16,259 nucleotides of DNA from Dehalococcoidia bacterium UBA6808 (GTDB lineage: Bacteria; Chloroflexota; Dehalococcoidia; GIF9; UBA5629), in assembly GCA_002452695.1 (NCBI GenBank), contig DKFA01000060.1:1-16259 (forward strand), written 5' to 3'. The number at the start of each line of letters is the position of its first letter. The first letter of the stretch is position 1. The position numbers were made by a program, and so were the translations under genes. The notes beneath the pieces were generated by a model. That model saw only the letters and a list, made by a program, of their open reading frames with translations, made no database searches and was not told the DNA's origin. Positions 8,260-15,304 of the stretch are shown here, piece by piece.

Positions 8260-8291
8260 CCGGGCCGATGCCACTTATGCGGAGGTCCCGG
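8260..8291. terminator. Weak hairpin between converging genes
   Basis: CCGGGCC (8260-8266) can pair with GGTCCCGG (8284-8291) with one bulge, between the end of icmF and the end of the PAC2 remnant. Neither strand has a good T-run directly after it, so termination is only a guess from its position. Confidence 0.25.
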
Positions 8292-8300
8292 CAGTATCAT

Positions 8301-8637
8301 TTACTCGTCCTGCCGCTGGTTACGCAGGAACTCCTCGACGTCACGTATGATCTGATCGTCGCCAGCCACATCTGTCCCTGATACACTGCCTTCCTCGTCA
8401 TACTGGTCCTCGAGCGTCTTGAGGAAATGGCGCATCTGCTCATTTTCGTTCAGCAGCGAAATCGTAATAATCGTCCGATTTCATTTCTGCCAGCTTCACG
8501 GCAGATAACTGGTCGATGATGTACGAGACCGTGCCGGTGGATACCTGGGCGGCATTGGGCCAGCCCAGGAATGCTGCCACCATGTCGGGCTGGCGCAGTA
8601 CGGGATGTTCAAAGAATATTATCCTATCAGGTTCCAT
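8301..8637 (-). pseudogene. PAC2-family gene with internal deletion and frameshift
   Basis: Remnant of a PAC2 (proteasome assembly chaperone 2-like) protein, normally about 270-300 residues. From the ATG at 8637 the first about 60 residues match the PAC2 N terminus (EHPVLRQPDMVAAFLGWPNA, then a TGTVSYIIDQL segment and DDYYDF), and the frame then stops at 8440-8442. A second frame takes over near 8455 with LLNENEQMRHFLKTLEDQYD and ends DVEEFLRNQRQDE at the TAA 8301-8303; this resembles the acidic helical C-terminal tail of the family. About 170 central residues, roughly 500 bp, are absent. The junction lies near 8445-8460. It starts only 3 bp after the preceding lipoprotein stop, so it was part of that operon. 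Either a true deletion pseudogene or an assembly collapse would give this picture. The family assignment rests on motif recognition. Confidence 0.7.
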
Positions 8638-8640
8638 AGC

Positions 8641-9339
8641 TTAATAGTTACCGCAGCAGAATACATCGAACTTGACTGTCCCTTTGGCCTCATTCCCGCT
8701 CTCATCCGTTACCACTACGTCCAGTGTATACTCCCCTCCTGCTCCGGGTGCAATCCACGTCACGCTGCTGGCCGTCCCTTCAGCCAGGCCATCGGCCTGC
8801 AATTTGCCGTTGGAGGACGTCCAGGTATATTTTAGCTTTTTTACGTCGTTCCCTTCGACTCTGCATTCCACGGTTGAAGATGTCCAGATACGGACTCTTT
8901 TGGATGCAGTTACAGGATCTTTGGCGGGAACTTTCAGGTTGAGCACAACCGGGGCATCAGGAGTGGTGGAGCCGTCGGCATTGATATAGACTCTGACGTC
9001 CTTGACCATGGTTGCCTCCAGTCCCTTGCTGTCGGTGACTGTAACTGTGATTTGATAATTCCCCATGGCGGAAGGCGAAAGCCAGGTAATCCTTTCTCCA
9101 GCGCCGGTGATCGTGCCGTCATCGGCCGACCAGCGGTAGGTCAGCGTGTCACCATCGGGATCGGAAGCAGTGCAGATAAACTGGTCCTCAACGTTGGGAG
9201 ACCAATCAGTCGCCCCGGTAATGCCACTTATCATCGGCGGTCGGTTTGGCTGAGGCGCCGCCTGGCTGGCACAGGACAGGCCGGCCATAGCGACTATCGA
9301 AATTGCAGCGGCAAGATAAATCAAGTTGTTATATTTCAT
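8641..9339 (-). CDS. Lipoprotein with two Ig/PKD-like domains (copy 2)
   Basis: Exported, probably lipid-anchored protein of 232 residues with unknown function. The signal sequence MKYNNLIYLAAAISIVAMAG leads to a candidate lipidated C23 (GLSC, an imperfect lipobox because -3 is Gly). Two beta-sandwich domains follow: about 34-118 (DPDGDTLTYRWSADDGTITG, VTVTDSKG) of PKD/cadherin-like type, and about 130-226 (YTWTSSNGKL, WIAPGAGGEYTLDVVVTD). Cysteines are sparse and placed alike in both copies: C56 in domain 1, C159 in domain 2, and a terminal C228-C229 (DVFCCGNY). It is paralogous along its whole length to the gene just upstream, 31 bp away, so the pair arose by tandem duplication. AAAGGA precedes the ATG. 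A role in cell-surface binding is inference from the fold. Confidence 0.85.
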   Translation of the reverse strand: MKYNNLIYLAAAISIVAMAGLSCASQAAPQPNRPPMISGITGATDWSPNVEDQFICTASDPDGDTLTYRWSADDGTITGAGERITWLSPSAMGNYQITVTVTDSKGLEATMVKDVRVYINADGSTTPDAPVVLNLKVPAKDPVTASKRVRIWTSSTVECRVEGNDVKKLKYTWTSSNGKLQADGLAEGTASSVTWIAPGAGGEYTLDVVVTDESGNEAKGTVKFDVFCCGNY

Positions 9340-9370
9340 TCTTTTTCATCCTTTCGAAATATTTGGAATA

Positions 9371-10060
9371 TTACGGGTCGCGACAGCACAGCACTTCAAC
9401 GACTACTTCGCCTGTGGCCTGCCTGCCCTGTTTATCCGAAACTACGACAGTTACGGTGAAAAAACCGCTCGCGCCGGGGGCGATCCAACCTACCCTGCTG
9501 GCCCTGCCCGCAGCCAGGTTTTCAGCAACCAGCTTACCGCCTCCGTCTGTCCAGTTATAAGTCAATCCAGCCGGGTCTACACTGTTCACATTACATTGTA
9601 TCTCTGCGGTCGTGAATGTACGCAATTTGGTTTTAGCGATGACGGCATTGTCGGACGGAATGGTCAGATTGAGGTAAATGGTCTTGTCAGGCGTTTTGTT
9701 GTGGTAGGGGTCATCAGTTACCTTGAATTTCTTGCTGAAGGTCGTCTCTCCTCCCTTGTTGCTGACGACTTTGACGGTGACGCTGTAATCGCCCAGTGAA
9801 TTTGGAGCTGTCCAGGTCACAGTCTGCCCCTCGCCTTTGATTGTGCCTTTTTCCGCTGACCAGGTGTAGCTCAGGTCGCCTTTATTGGCATCCTCGGCAG
9901 CACAGATCAGAGGGTTCTCTTCCAGCGGCTTGATCTCGCGTTTCCCGACGATGTCCGTTACCACTATGGAAGAGGTTCCGGAACAGGCCAGAGGCAGTGC
10001 TGCCGCCGATACAAACAGCACAGCGCTCAAAGCCCTGAAAACCGTCTTTGCATGAAGCAT
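9371..10060 (-). CDS. Lipoprotein with two Ig/PKD-like domains (copy 1)
   Basis: First gene of the minus-strand lipoprotein operon, 229 residues, function unknown. A signal peptide (about 1-25, MLHAKTVFRALSAVLFVSAA onward) ends at a candidate lipidated C26 (PLAC). Domain 1 (about 31-115) contains LSYTWSAEKGTIKG and WTAPNSLGDYSVTV; domain 2 (about 126-224) contains LTYNWTDGGGKL and WIAPGASGFFTVTVVVSD. The repeated W-x-x-x-G-T/K and W-x-A/S-P-x-x-x-G-x-Y/F pattern shows that the two domains, and the two paralogous proteins, share one beta-sandwich template. Cysteines sit at C53, C156 and C225-C226, matching the neighbour. GAGGATT lies just before the ATG. Sequence divergence from the neighbour is substantial, so the duplication is old and both copies appear intact. 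Confidence 0.85.
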   Translation of the reverse strand: MLHAKTVFRALSAVLFVSAAALPLACSGTSSIVVTDIVGKREIKPLEENPLICAAEDANKGDLSYTWSAEKGTIKGEGQTVTWTAPNSLGDYSVTVKVVSNKGGETTFSKKFKVTDDPYHNKTPDKTIYLNLTIPSDNAVIAKTKLRTFTTAEIQCNVNSVDPAGLTYNWTDGGGKLVAENLAAGRASRVGWIAPGASGFFTVTVVVSDKQGRQATGEVVVEVLCCRDP

Positions 10061-10139
10061 AATAATCCTCTTTTTTTTCTTGGCGTTTTAGCAATTAATG
10101 CTGCCGGGAAGGGCAGGGCTTAATCACAATAGCTTAAAT

Positions 10140-10174
10140 ATTATATAATTTTAGACCGTCTTAATTAAATTAAG
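10140..10174. promoter_or_regulatory. AT-rich divergent promoter region with palindrome
   Basis: The 160-bp gap between the divergent lipoprotein and membrane-protein genes holds ATTATATAAT (10140-10149), which reads as TATAAT on both strands. It also holds a perfect palindrome with one centre base, CTTAATTAAATTAAG (10160-10174, two 7-bp arms). The palindrome falls where the -35 region of a leftward promoter would be, so it could be an operator. No strong -35 match was seen for either direction. Confidence 0.4.
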
Positions 10175-10220
10175 GCAGCTTATTCGGGTGAATTTCAGAG
10201 TGTTGAGGCCATAACAGCAT

Positions 10221-10919
10221 ATGCAGTGGATACCTTTTACCACCGCTATATTGAGCTTCATCTTTGCAGCGTATTCGTTGCGGCTGTTCATAGCACGGAA
10301 GAAAAACTGTCTGTTGATCTGGACAATCGGGCTGCTGTTCTACGGGCTGGCTGGCTGCATGGGGTTTATTATCGAGTCAGGCATTATTAATCTGCTTGTC
10401 TACCGCCTGTGGTATCTGATGGGAGCAATCTTCAGCGCCGCTTACCTGGCTGTGGGAGTCCTGTACTGCATCGCGTCACGCAGGCTGGCGTTTCCACTTT
10501 TGCTGGTATGTGCCGTAGCATCTGTCTATGCCTGTATCATACTCTTTTTAGCCCCCATCGATATTTCAGGTATGCATGGCCTGAGCAGCAGACCCCTGCC
10601 CCTGCAGGTGCGCATATTATCCCCGTTCTTCAACATTGCAGCCGGCCTGGTCACCGTGTATGCTGTTATCTATGGGATAGTCGGTCTGATGAAAAAAACT
10701 TTGACGGCGCTGGAAGGGGTCGGCTTGATATTAATAGGCGTCGGTATGGTGCTGCCCGCCATTGCCGGCATCTACCTGAGGCTGGGCGCGCAGGTCAGCA
10801 TTTACACCTATAGCATGGAACTGATGGGACTGATAGTATTTTATGTTGGTGTACTGCTCGGTTACGTAGTCAGTGAAATAGGGACATCTCAAAGCGAAAC
10901 ACCGCAGCTGGAAAAATAG
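10221..10919 (+). CDS. Seven-helix integral membrane protein, unknown function
   Basis: I do not recognise a named family. The 232-residue protein has seven predicted hydrophobic helices at about 5-25, 30-50, 62-84, 90-111, 133-156, 165-187 and 197-218, joined by short loops, and a short polar tail. Positive residues (ARKKN at 25-29, RR at 87-88, KK at 158-159) follow helices 1, 3 and 5, placing those loops and possibly the C terminus on the cytoplasmic side if the N terminus is outside. There is no signal peptide, catalytic motif or attached kinase or output domain. The topology resembles the 7TM sensor modules found at the N terminus of signalling proteins, but that is only a likeness. The start has a weak GAGG upstream. 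It lies 18 bp before the CoA-ligase gene, so the two probably share a transcript. Confidence 0.75.
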   Translation: MQWIPFTTAILSFIFAAYSLRLFIARKKNCLLIWTIGLLFYGLAGCMGFIIESGIINLLVYRLWYLMGAIFSAAYLAVGVLYCIASRRLAFPLLLVCAVASVYACIILFLAPIDISGMHGLSSRPLPLQVRILSPFFNIAAGLVTVYAVIYGIVGLMKKTLTALEGVGLILIGVGMVLPAIAGIYLRLGAQVSIYTYSMELMGLIVFYVGVLLGYVVSEIGTSQSETPQLEK

Positions 10920-10937
10920 ACGGAGGAGCTAAACAAG

Positions 10938-12395
10938 ATGGATAAGAGCCATTACCAGGAAATGGATGAGATTTTCCACCCGGGGAATGTAGCTATTATC
11001 GGCGCTTCTCCCAGCTCTGATATAGCCACACAGGCACAGGTTAAAACCAAGATCAGGGAACGGTTGTATCCGGTCAATCCCAAATACAAAGAGATCTTCG
11101 GCCGGATATGCTATCCCAGTATACTGGACGTGCCGGTTCCGGTGGACTACGTGATTATAAGCGTCAGCGCCGCGATGGTGCCCGATGTGATCCAGGACTG
11201 TATCAGGAAGGGCGTTAAAGCTGCCCACATCTACAGCTCCGGCTTTGCAGAGACGGGCATCAAAGAATGCATCGAGCTTGAGAACAGGCTGAAGGCGGTA
11301 GCTGCCGGCAAGATCAGGATAATTGGACCGAACTGCTTCGGTATATATTGCCCGAAATCAGGCCTTGCCATTGTCCCCGAATCTCCCGAGGAGGAGGGCG
11401 GTATCGGCGTGATAGCCCAGAGCGGAAGCGTGGCTGAATCGTTTTCCTATTATGCCAGGGTGAAAAACCTGCGTTTCAGCAAAGTAGTCAGCTACGGCAA
11501 CGCCATTGACCTGGATTGCCCCGATTTCCTCGATTACATGGCCGATGATCCCCAGACAAAAATAATTGCGCTGTATATTGAAGGCGTCAGGGATGGGGCG
11601 CGGCTAAGGCAATCATTGAGCTATGCAGCCGGGAAAAAACCGGTGGTAGTTATCAAAGGCGGACTCAGTGATAACGCCAACAGGATCGCCCGGTCACATA
11701 CCGCCCAGATGACCGGGACGCCCCAGGTCTGGAGGGCGTTGTTCCAGCAATGCGGCGTAATCCAGGTCTCCAGCTTTGATGATATGGTCAACACTTTGGT
11801 CGCTTTCACGCATTGCCGTCTGCCCCGGGGCAACGGTGTGACCATGATCAGCAATTCAGGGGGTTTCAGCGTGATCCAGGCCGATCTCTGTGTCAGTGAA
11901 GGGCTGGAGATGCCTAAATTTACCGATGCCACCATTGCCAGGCTGCGCCAACTGGTGCCGGTGGCAGGCACCAGTATCGGCAACCCGCTTGATGCATGGC
12001 CGGTCTATTACAAGGTGAATGAGGACGGGGGCAACCTGGCGGACATCATCAAAGTAATCTCTGCCGACAGAAATATAGATGCGCTCGTGTTGCTGTTCGA
12101 CCAGTTTCGTTACATCAGGCGCGTGTTTCACGGTGGTGCCGGCGCTCATGTAAAAACATTGACCGATGTGATGCTAAAGGGCGTCAGATATGTGCGCTCA
12201 GTGCTGGACAAGCCGGTGCTGTTCAGCATAGTGCTCGACCCATTCCTGCAGGAAGAAGACGAAAGGGAAGCCTGCCTGATGATGAAGGCGGCGCTGGAGC
12301 AGGAAGGTTTTCCTGTATTTTCTTCCGCCGACGCAGCCATGCGGTCTTTATCCAACCTCTACCGCTATGCGGTTCGGACAAGCCAGGCAAAATAA
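10938..12395 (+). CDS. NDP-forming acyl-CoA synthetase, alpha-type subunit (CoA-binding and ligase domains)
   Basis: Protein of 485 residues with the layout of the alpha subunit of ADP-forming acetyl/acyl-CoA synthetase. An N-terminal Rossmann CoA-binding domain (about 11-140; PGNVAIIGAS, YPVNPKY, IGPNCFG) is followed by two succinyl-CoA-ligase-like flavodoxin domains (about 155-290 and 305-480). H254 in SHTAQMTG sits where the phosphorylated catalytic His of the family lies (His257 in the archaeal ACD1 alpha subunit). The reaction is acyl-CoA + NDP + Pi to acid + CoA + NTP, giving substrate-level energy conservation, or the reverse activation. The ATP-grasp beta subunit or domain needed for phosphoryl transfer to NDP is neither fused nor in this window. 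GGAGGAG precedes the ATG by 9 bp. The substrate is unknown; a link to the branched acyl-CoA cluster 2.7 kb away is inference. Confidence 0.85.
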   Translation: MDKSHYQEMDEIFHPGNVAIIGASPSSDIATQAQVKTKIRERLYPVNPKYKEIFGRICYPSILDVPVPVDYVIISVSAAMVPDVIQDCIRKGVKAAHIYSSGFAETGIKECIELENRLKAVAAGKIRIIGPNCFGIYCPKSGLAIVPESPEEEGGIGVIAQSGSVAESFSYYARVKNLRFSKVVSYGNAIDLDCPDFLDYMADDPQTKIIALYIEGVRDGARLRQSLSYAAGKKPVVVIKGGLSDNANRIARSHTAQMTGTPQVWRALFQQCGVIQVSSFDDMVNTLVAFTHCRLPRGNGVTMISNSGGFSVIQADLCVSEGLEMPKFTDATIARLRQLVPVAGTSIGNPLDAWPVYYKVNEDGGNLADIIKVISADRNIDALVLLFDQFRYIRRVFHGGAGAHVKTLTDVMLKGVRYVRSVLDKPVLFSIVLDPFLQEEDEREACLMMKAALEQEGFPVFSSADAAMRSLSNLYRYAVRTSQAK

Positions 12396-12488
12396 CGGCA
12401 TGGACGGGGAGTTTTGGAGAAAGGGACTAATGTCATATAATTGCGTCAGTTGCGGTTGTATGATTATGCTTAATAAGGAGGATAGATG

Positions 12489-13067
12489 ATGGCTAAATCA
12501 CTTAAAGGCACAAAGACGGAGAAAAACCTGCTGGCAGCCTTCGCCGGAGAATCACAGGCAAGGAACCGTTACAACTATTGGGCTAGCAAGGCTCGCGAGG
12601 ACGGGTATATGCAGATCGCCAACATCTTTGAAGAGACCGCCCTCAACGAGAAAGAACACGCCAAGGTGTTTTTCGGCTACCTGGAGGGAGGGGATGTTGA
12701 GATAAAGGCAGCCTACCCGGCGGGTATGATCAAGGATACCAAATCCAACCTGCAAGCTGCCGCCGCCGGCGAAAAATTGGAATGGACTACGCTCTATGCC
12801 GATTTTAGCAAAATAGCCAGGGATGAGGGCTTTCCGGAGATCGCAGCCTCGTTTGAACAGATCGCCAGGGTGGAGAAGTTCCACGAGGCCAGGTATAATG
12901 CTCTCATAGCTAATATCACTTCCGGTGAAGTGTTTAAGAAAAAATCGGTCACCAGATGGCATTGCACCAACTGCGGCTACATCCATGAAGGGACGGAGGC
13001 GCCTGACGTCTGCCCGGCCTGCAAGCATCCGCAATCGTATTACGAGATTCTGGCAGAGAATTACTGA
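12489..13067 (+). CDS. rbr: Rubrerythrin (diiron and rubredoxin domains)
   Basis: Cytoplasmic peroxidase that reduces hydrogen peroxide in anaerobes and microaerophiles, with electrons usually coming from rubredoxin or NADH-linked partners. Counting from the second ATG (192 residues; AAGGAGG at 12475-12481 is 7 bp upstream, versus 4 bp for the ATG at 12486), the four-helix domain holds iron ligands E21, E54, H57, E95, E98, E129 and H132. These match the Desulfovibrio vulgaris pattern one residue on. The C-terminal rubredoxin domain binds one iron through C159, C162, C175 and C178 (WHCTNCGY, DVCPACKH). All expected ligands are present and the length is normal. It is preceded by a 90-bp gap and followed by a strong hairpin, so it is probably a single-gene unit. 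Confidence 0.97.
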   Translation: MAKSLKGTKTEKNLLAAFAGESQARNRYNYWASKAREDGYMQIANIFEETALNEKEHAKVFFGYLEGGDVEIKAAYPAGMIKDTKSNLQAAAAGEKLEWTTLYADFSKIARDEGFPEIAASFEQIARVEKFHEARYNALIANITSGEVFKKKSVTRWHCTNCGYIHEGTEAPDVCPACKHPQSYYEILAENY

Positions 13068-13137
13068 TTATCACGGGAGGATCCGATAAACGGGTAATTT
13101 GCAGCCCGCAGGGCCTGTTCCTCGGCAGATAGTGTGT

Positions 13138-13170
13138 ATGTGAGGCATTGTGCACAACGCCTCACATTTT
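13138..13170 (+). terminator. Hairpin terminator after rubrerythrin
   Basis: ATGTGAGGC (13138-13146) pairs perfectly with GCCTCACAT (13159-13167). The interior is itself a palindrome (TTGTGCACAA), which lengthens the stem past one A-C mismatch. On the plus strand TTTT follows directly, as in an intrinsic terminator. It also lies about 8 bp past the stop of the converging VWA gene, so it may cap both, although the minus strand has no T-run after it. Confidence 0.7.
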
Positions 13171-13174
13171 ACGT

Positions 13175-15283
13175 TTACACCGACAGGTTTTTATAGAGGA
13201 TGGGCAGGCGCTCGGGTAGGGCCTCGATATCTTCCAGCACCTCGTAACCGATGTCCTGGCACATGGTGTGCAGATAATCGGTGCCTGCTGAATCCACCGT
13301 CAGGCAGAACGGGGTGATGTTCTTCCTGGTGGCTTCGATCAGTGCCATCTTGGTGTCATTGATGGCGTATTGCTTGTCGTCATCGCCCCAGCCGTACATG
13401 GCGTCCTGAGGGTAACCGTCGCTGACCAGGAAGAGCAGTTTGAGCGAGCTGCCGAAGGTATCCAGTTTGCTGACAGCATGGCGGATGGCCGGCCCCATGC
13501 GCGTGCCGTGGATCGGTGCGATCTGGTCGACCCTGCGCTTGATCTTCTCTGTAAAGCTCTCATTGAGGTCTTTGATCACCATGAACTGGACCTTGTTGCG
13601 TCCGTGCCCTGAGAAACCGTAAATGCCGTAGGAATCGCCCAGCGCCTCGATGGCCGAGCAGAGCAGCACCACGGTCTCCTTTTCAACGTCGATGATGCGG
13701 CGGTGCTGCTTCATGACGAATTTCATGAAATTGTACTTGATCGATTCCTCGTACTGCATGGGCGCACGGTTCTTTTTGATCAGATCGGCCGTTGAGCCGC
13801 TCATATCCAGCAGGAAGACCACGGCTACATCGCGCTGGACCTTCTGCTTCTTCCAGTAGACCTTGCCAGATGGCGTATGCCCCGCTCTTTTATTAATCAT
13901 TTCGCTGATGACCCTGTCGAGGTCGAACTCGTCTCCGTCCTCCAGGTTCTTGGCTTTGTACAGCATCTCGGCCGGCAGCCTTTCAAACTGCTTCTTGATT
14001 TCGGTCAGCAGGCCCTTGCGCGTATCCAGTATGTTATCGTAAAAGTAGCTGCTGCCCTCGCCTATTATTTTTTCATGCACGCAGCACCAGTTGTTCAGGT
14101 AGCTTCTGCTCCTGAAATCCCACTCACAGTAATTGAAAAGCTTTTCGTCTGGTTCCTGTATGACTGACTTGATGGAGCCGTCTGCATTGTAGCGGTCCAC
14201 CTGTTCATATTTGGATGTAGGGAACTCGAAGAGCGGTAAACGCGGCAGGTCGGCTGAGGAAAGCCCTGTGGACGGCATCGACTGCGCGTCGGCTACATTC
14301 GTCAGATTTATTTTCATATCGGCCAGCTTTTTCAGCTCTTCAGCCGACAGGGGGACGGTGGCGCGCTTTCCCCCCGCATCGCTTTTCTCCAGGTTTAGCT
14401 TGATCTCACCAGCATTGAAATCGCCTGTGAACTCGGCAATGTCCAGGCTCTCGGCCGGCATGGCATCCGATCCGGAATAGGCCTGCAGGTAAGCGCTGTA
14501 GTCGGGCAGGGCCAGCGCCAGGTTATAGATCCTGATGGCCGCCTCAGCTGCGTCCTCAACCGTAGCAACCGGGTTGCAGAGTAAATCTACAATCTCACGG
14601 GCTAACTCCAGTGGACCGTACAGCTCGTCTGTTACGGCAGCCGACACGGCCTTGGCCTCAATCCCCTCTGCCAGCAGGCAGAAAACCGATTTCAATGTCA
14701 GGCCGGGCGCCATTTGCATGGCCAGCAGGATTTCTTCCTGCATGCGTTGATAGTCCCGCTTAATGCCGGGGTAGTAGTACTTGACCAGGTAGTTGATGCG
14801 GGTATTTTCCATAGCAACGAAGGCGCGCGCCGCCAGCGCGTGGTTGTCGAAGAGCGAGAAATACTTGGCGAAGGCTGATTCGCCCTGTCCTTCCTCGCCC
14901 CTGATCTGGTAACGCAGGTTTTCGAACAGCATAGACTCCCGCTCGAAGCAGAAGTCGAATGAACCGAACTCCACATGCCCGACCTGCTGCGTTACCGCCG
15001 ACTTGTACCAGGCAAAGTTCTCGTCGTAGCTCGGGTACTGTATGATTTGGGGTGGGAGGCAGGTGTTGATCAGTTCTCCGGGGGGTGTGCCGGAAACTAT
15101 CTGTGTCCACCACGTATTGCGGTAATGCGGAAGCGGCAGCTTACCGGTTGTGAAGTATACGTCCCTGCCGGTCAACGCCTGGCAGTACACCCGCAGGACA
15201 GGCTCCACCGTTGCCAGTTCAATGCCGTGGTATTTATCATCGGTCCTGCCGCTGGCAGGTTTTTTATTGCTGCAATTATCCAT
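13175..15283 (-). CDS. NorD-like protein with C-terminal von Willebrand factor A domain
   Basis: Large cytoplasmic VWA protein (702 residues) that works with the AAA+ ATPase encoded 21 bp upstream to remodel or activate a client, usually a metalloenzyme. The N-terminal and middle part (about 20-470) is NorD-like, with LRVYCQALTGRDVYF near 30-44 and HVEFGSFDF near 103-111. An acidic, low-complexity stretch covers about 270-350. The VWA domain (about 483-700) has a complete metal-ion-dependent adhesion site: D493-M-S495-G-S497, T594 in HGTRMG, and D622 in LVSDG. In known pairs (NorQ-NorD, CbbQ-CbbO) the VWA protein bridges the ATPase ring and the client. No nor or cbb genes are in the window, so its client is unknown. 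The gene symbol is left blank because the relation is to the family, not proven orthology. Confidence 0.85.
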   Translation of the reverse strand: MDNCSNKKPASGRTDDKYHGIELATVEPVLRVYCQALTGRDVYFTTGKLPLPHYRNTWWTQIVSGTPPGELINTCLPPQIIQYPSYDENFAWYKSAVTQQVGHVEFGSFDFCFERESMLFENLRYQIRGEEGQGESAFAKYFSLFDNHALAARAFVAMENTRINYLVKYYYPGIKRDYQRMQEEILLAMQMAPGLTLKSVFCLLAEGIEAKAVSAAVTDELYGPLELAREIVDLLCNPVATVEDAAEAAIRIYNLALALPDYSAYLQAYSGSDAMPAESLDIAEFTGDFNAGEIKLNLEKSDAGGKRATVPLSAEELKKLADMKINLTNVADAQSMPSTGLSSADLPRLPLFEFPTSKYEQVDRYNADGSIKSVIQEPDEKLFNYCEWDFRSRSYLNNWCCVHEKIIGEGSSYFYDNILDTRKGLLTEIKKQFERLPAEMLYKAKNLEDGDEFDLDRVISEMINKRAGHTPSGKVYWKKQKVQRDVAVVFLLDMSGSTADLIKKNRAPMQYEESIKYNFMKFVMKQHRRIIDVEKETVVLLCSAIEALGDSYGIYGFSGHGRNKVQFMVIKDLNESFTEKIKRRVDQIAPIHGTRMGPAIRHAVSKLDTFGSSLKLLFLVSDGYPQDAMYGWGDDDKQYAINDTKMALIEATRKNITPFCLTVDSAGTDYLHTMCQDIGYEVLEDIEALPERLPILYKNLSV

Positions 15284-15304
15284 GCTGATTCCAAGGCACG
15301 TCTG

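Noticed and set aside
9326..9799. 157-codon plus-strand open frame across the lipoprotein gene
   Set aside because: It is antisense to the repeated beta-domain pattern shared by both lipoproteins and has no recognisable content.
12441..12470. Promoter before rubrerythrin (TTGCGT, 18 bp, TATGCT)
   Set aside because: The boxes fit loosely, but the start of transcription would fall on the ribosome-binding site at 12475-12481, leaving almost no leader.
12552..13034. 160-codon minus-strand open frame inside rubrerythrin
   Set aside because: The plus strand encodes every iron ligand of rubrerythrin here; the opposite frame is a by-product.
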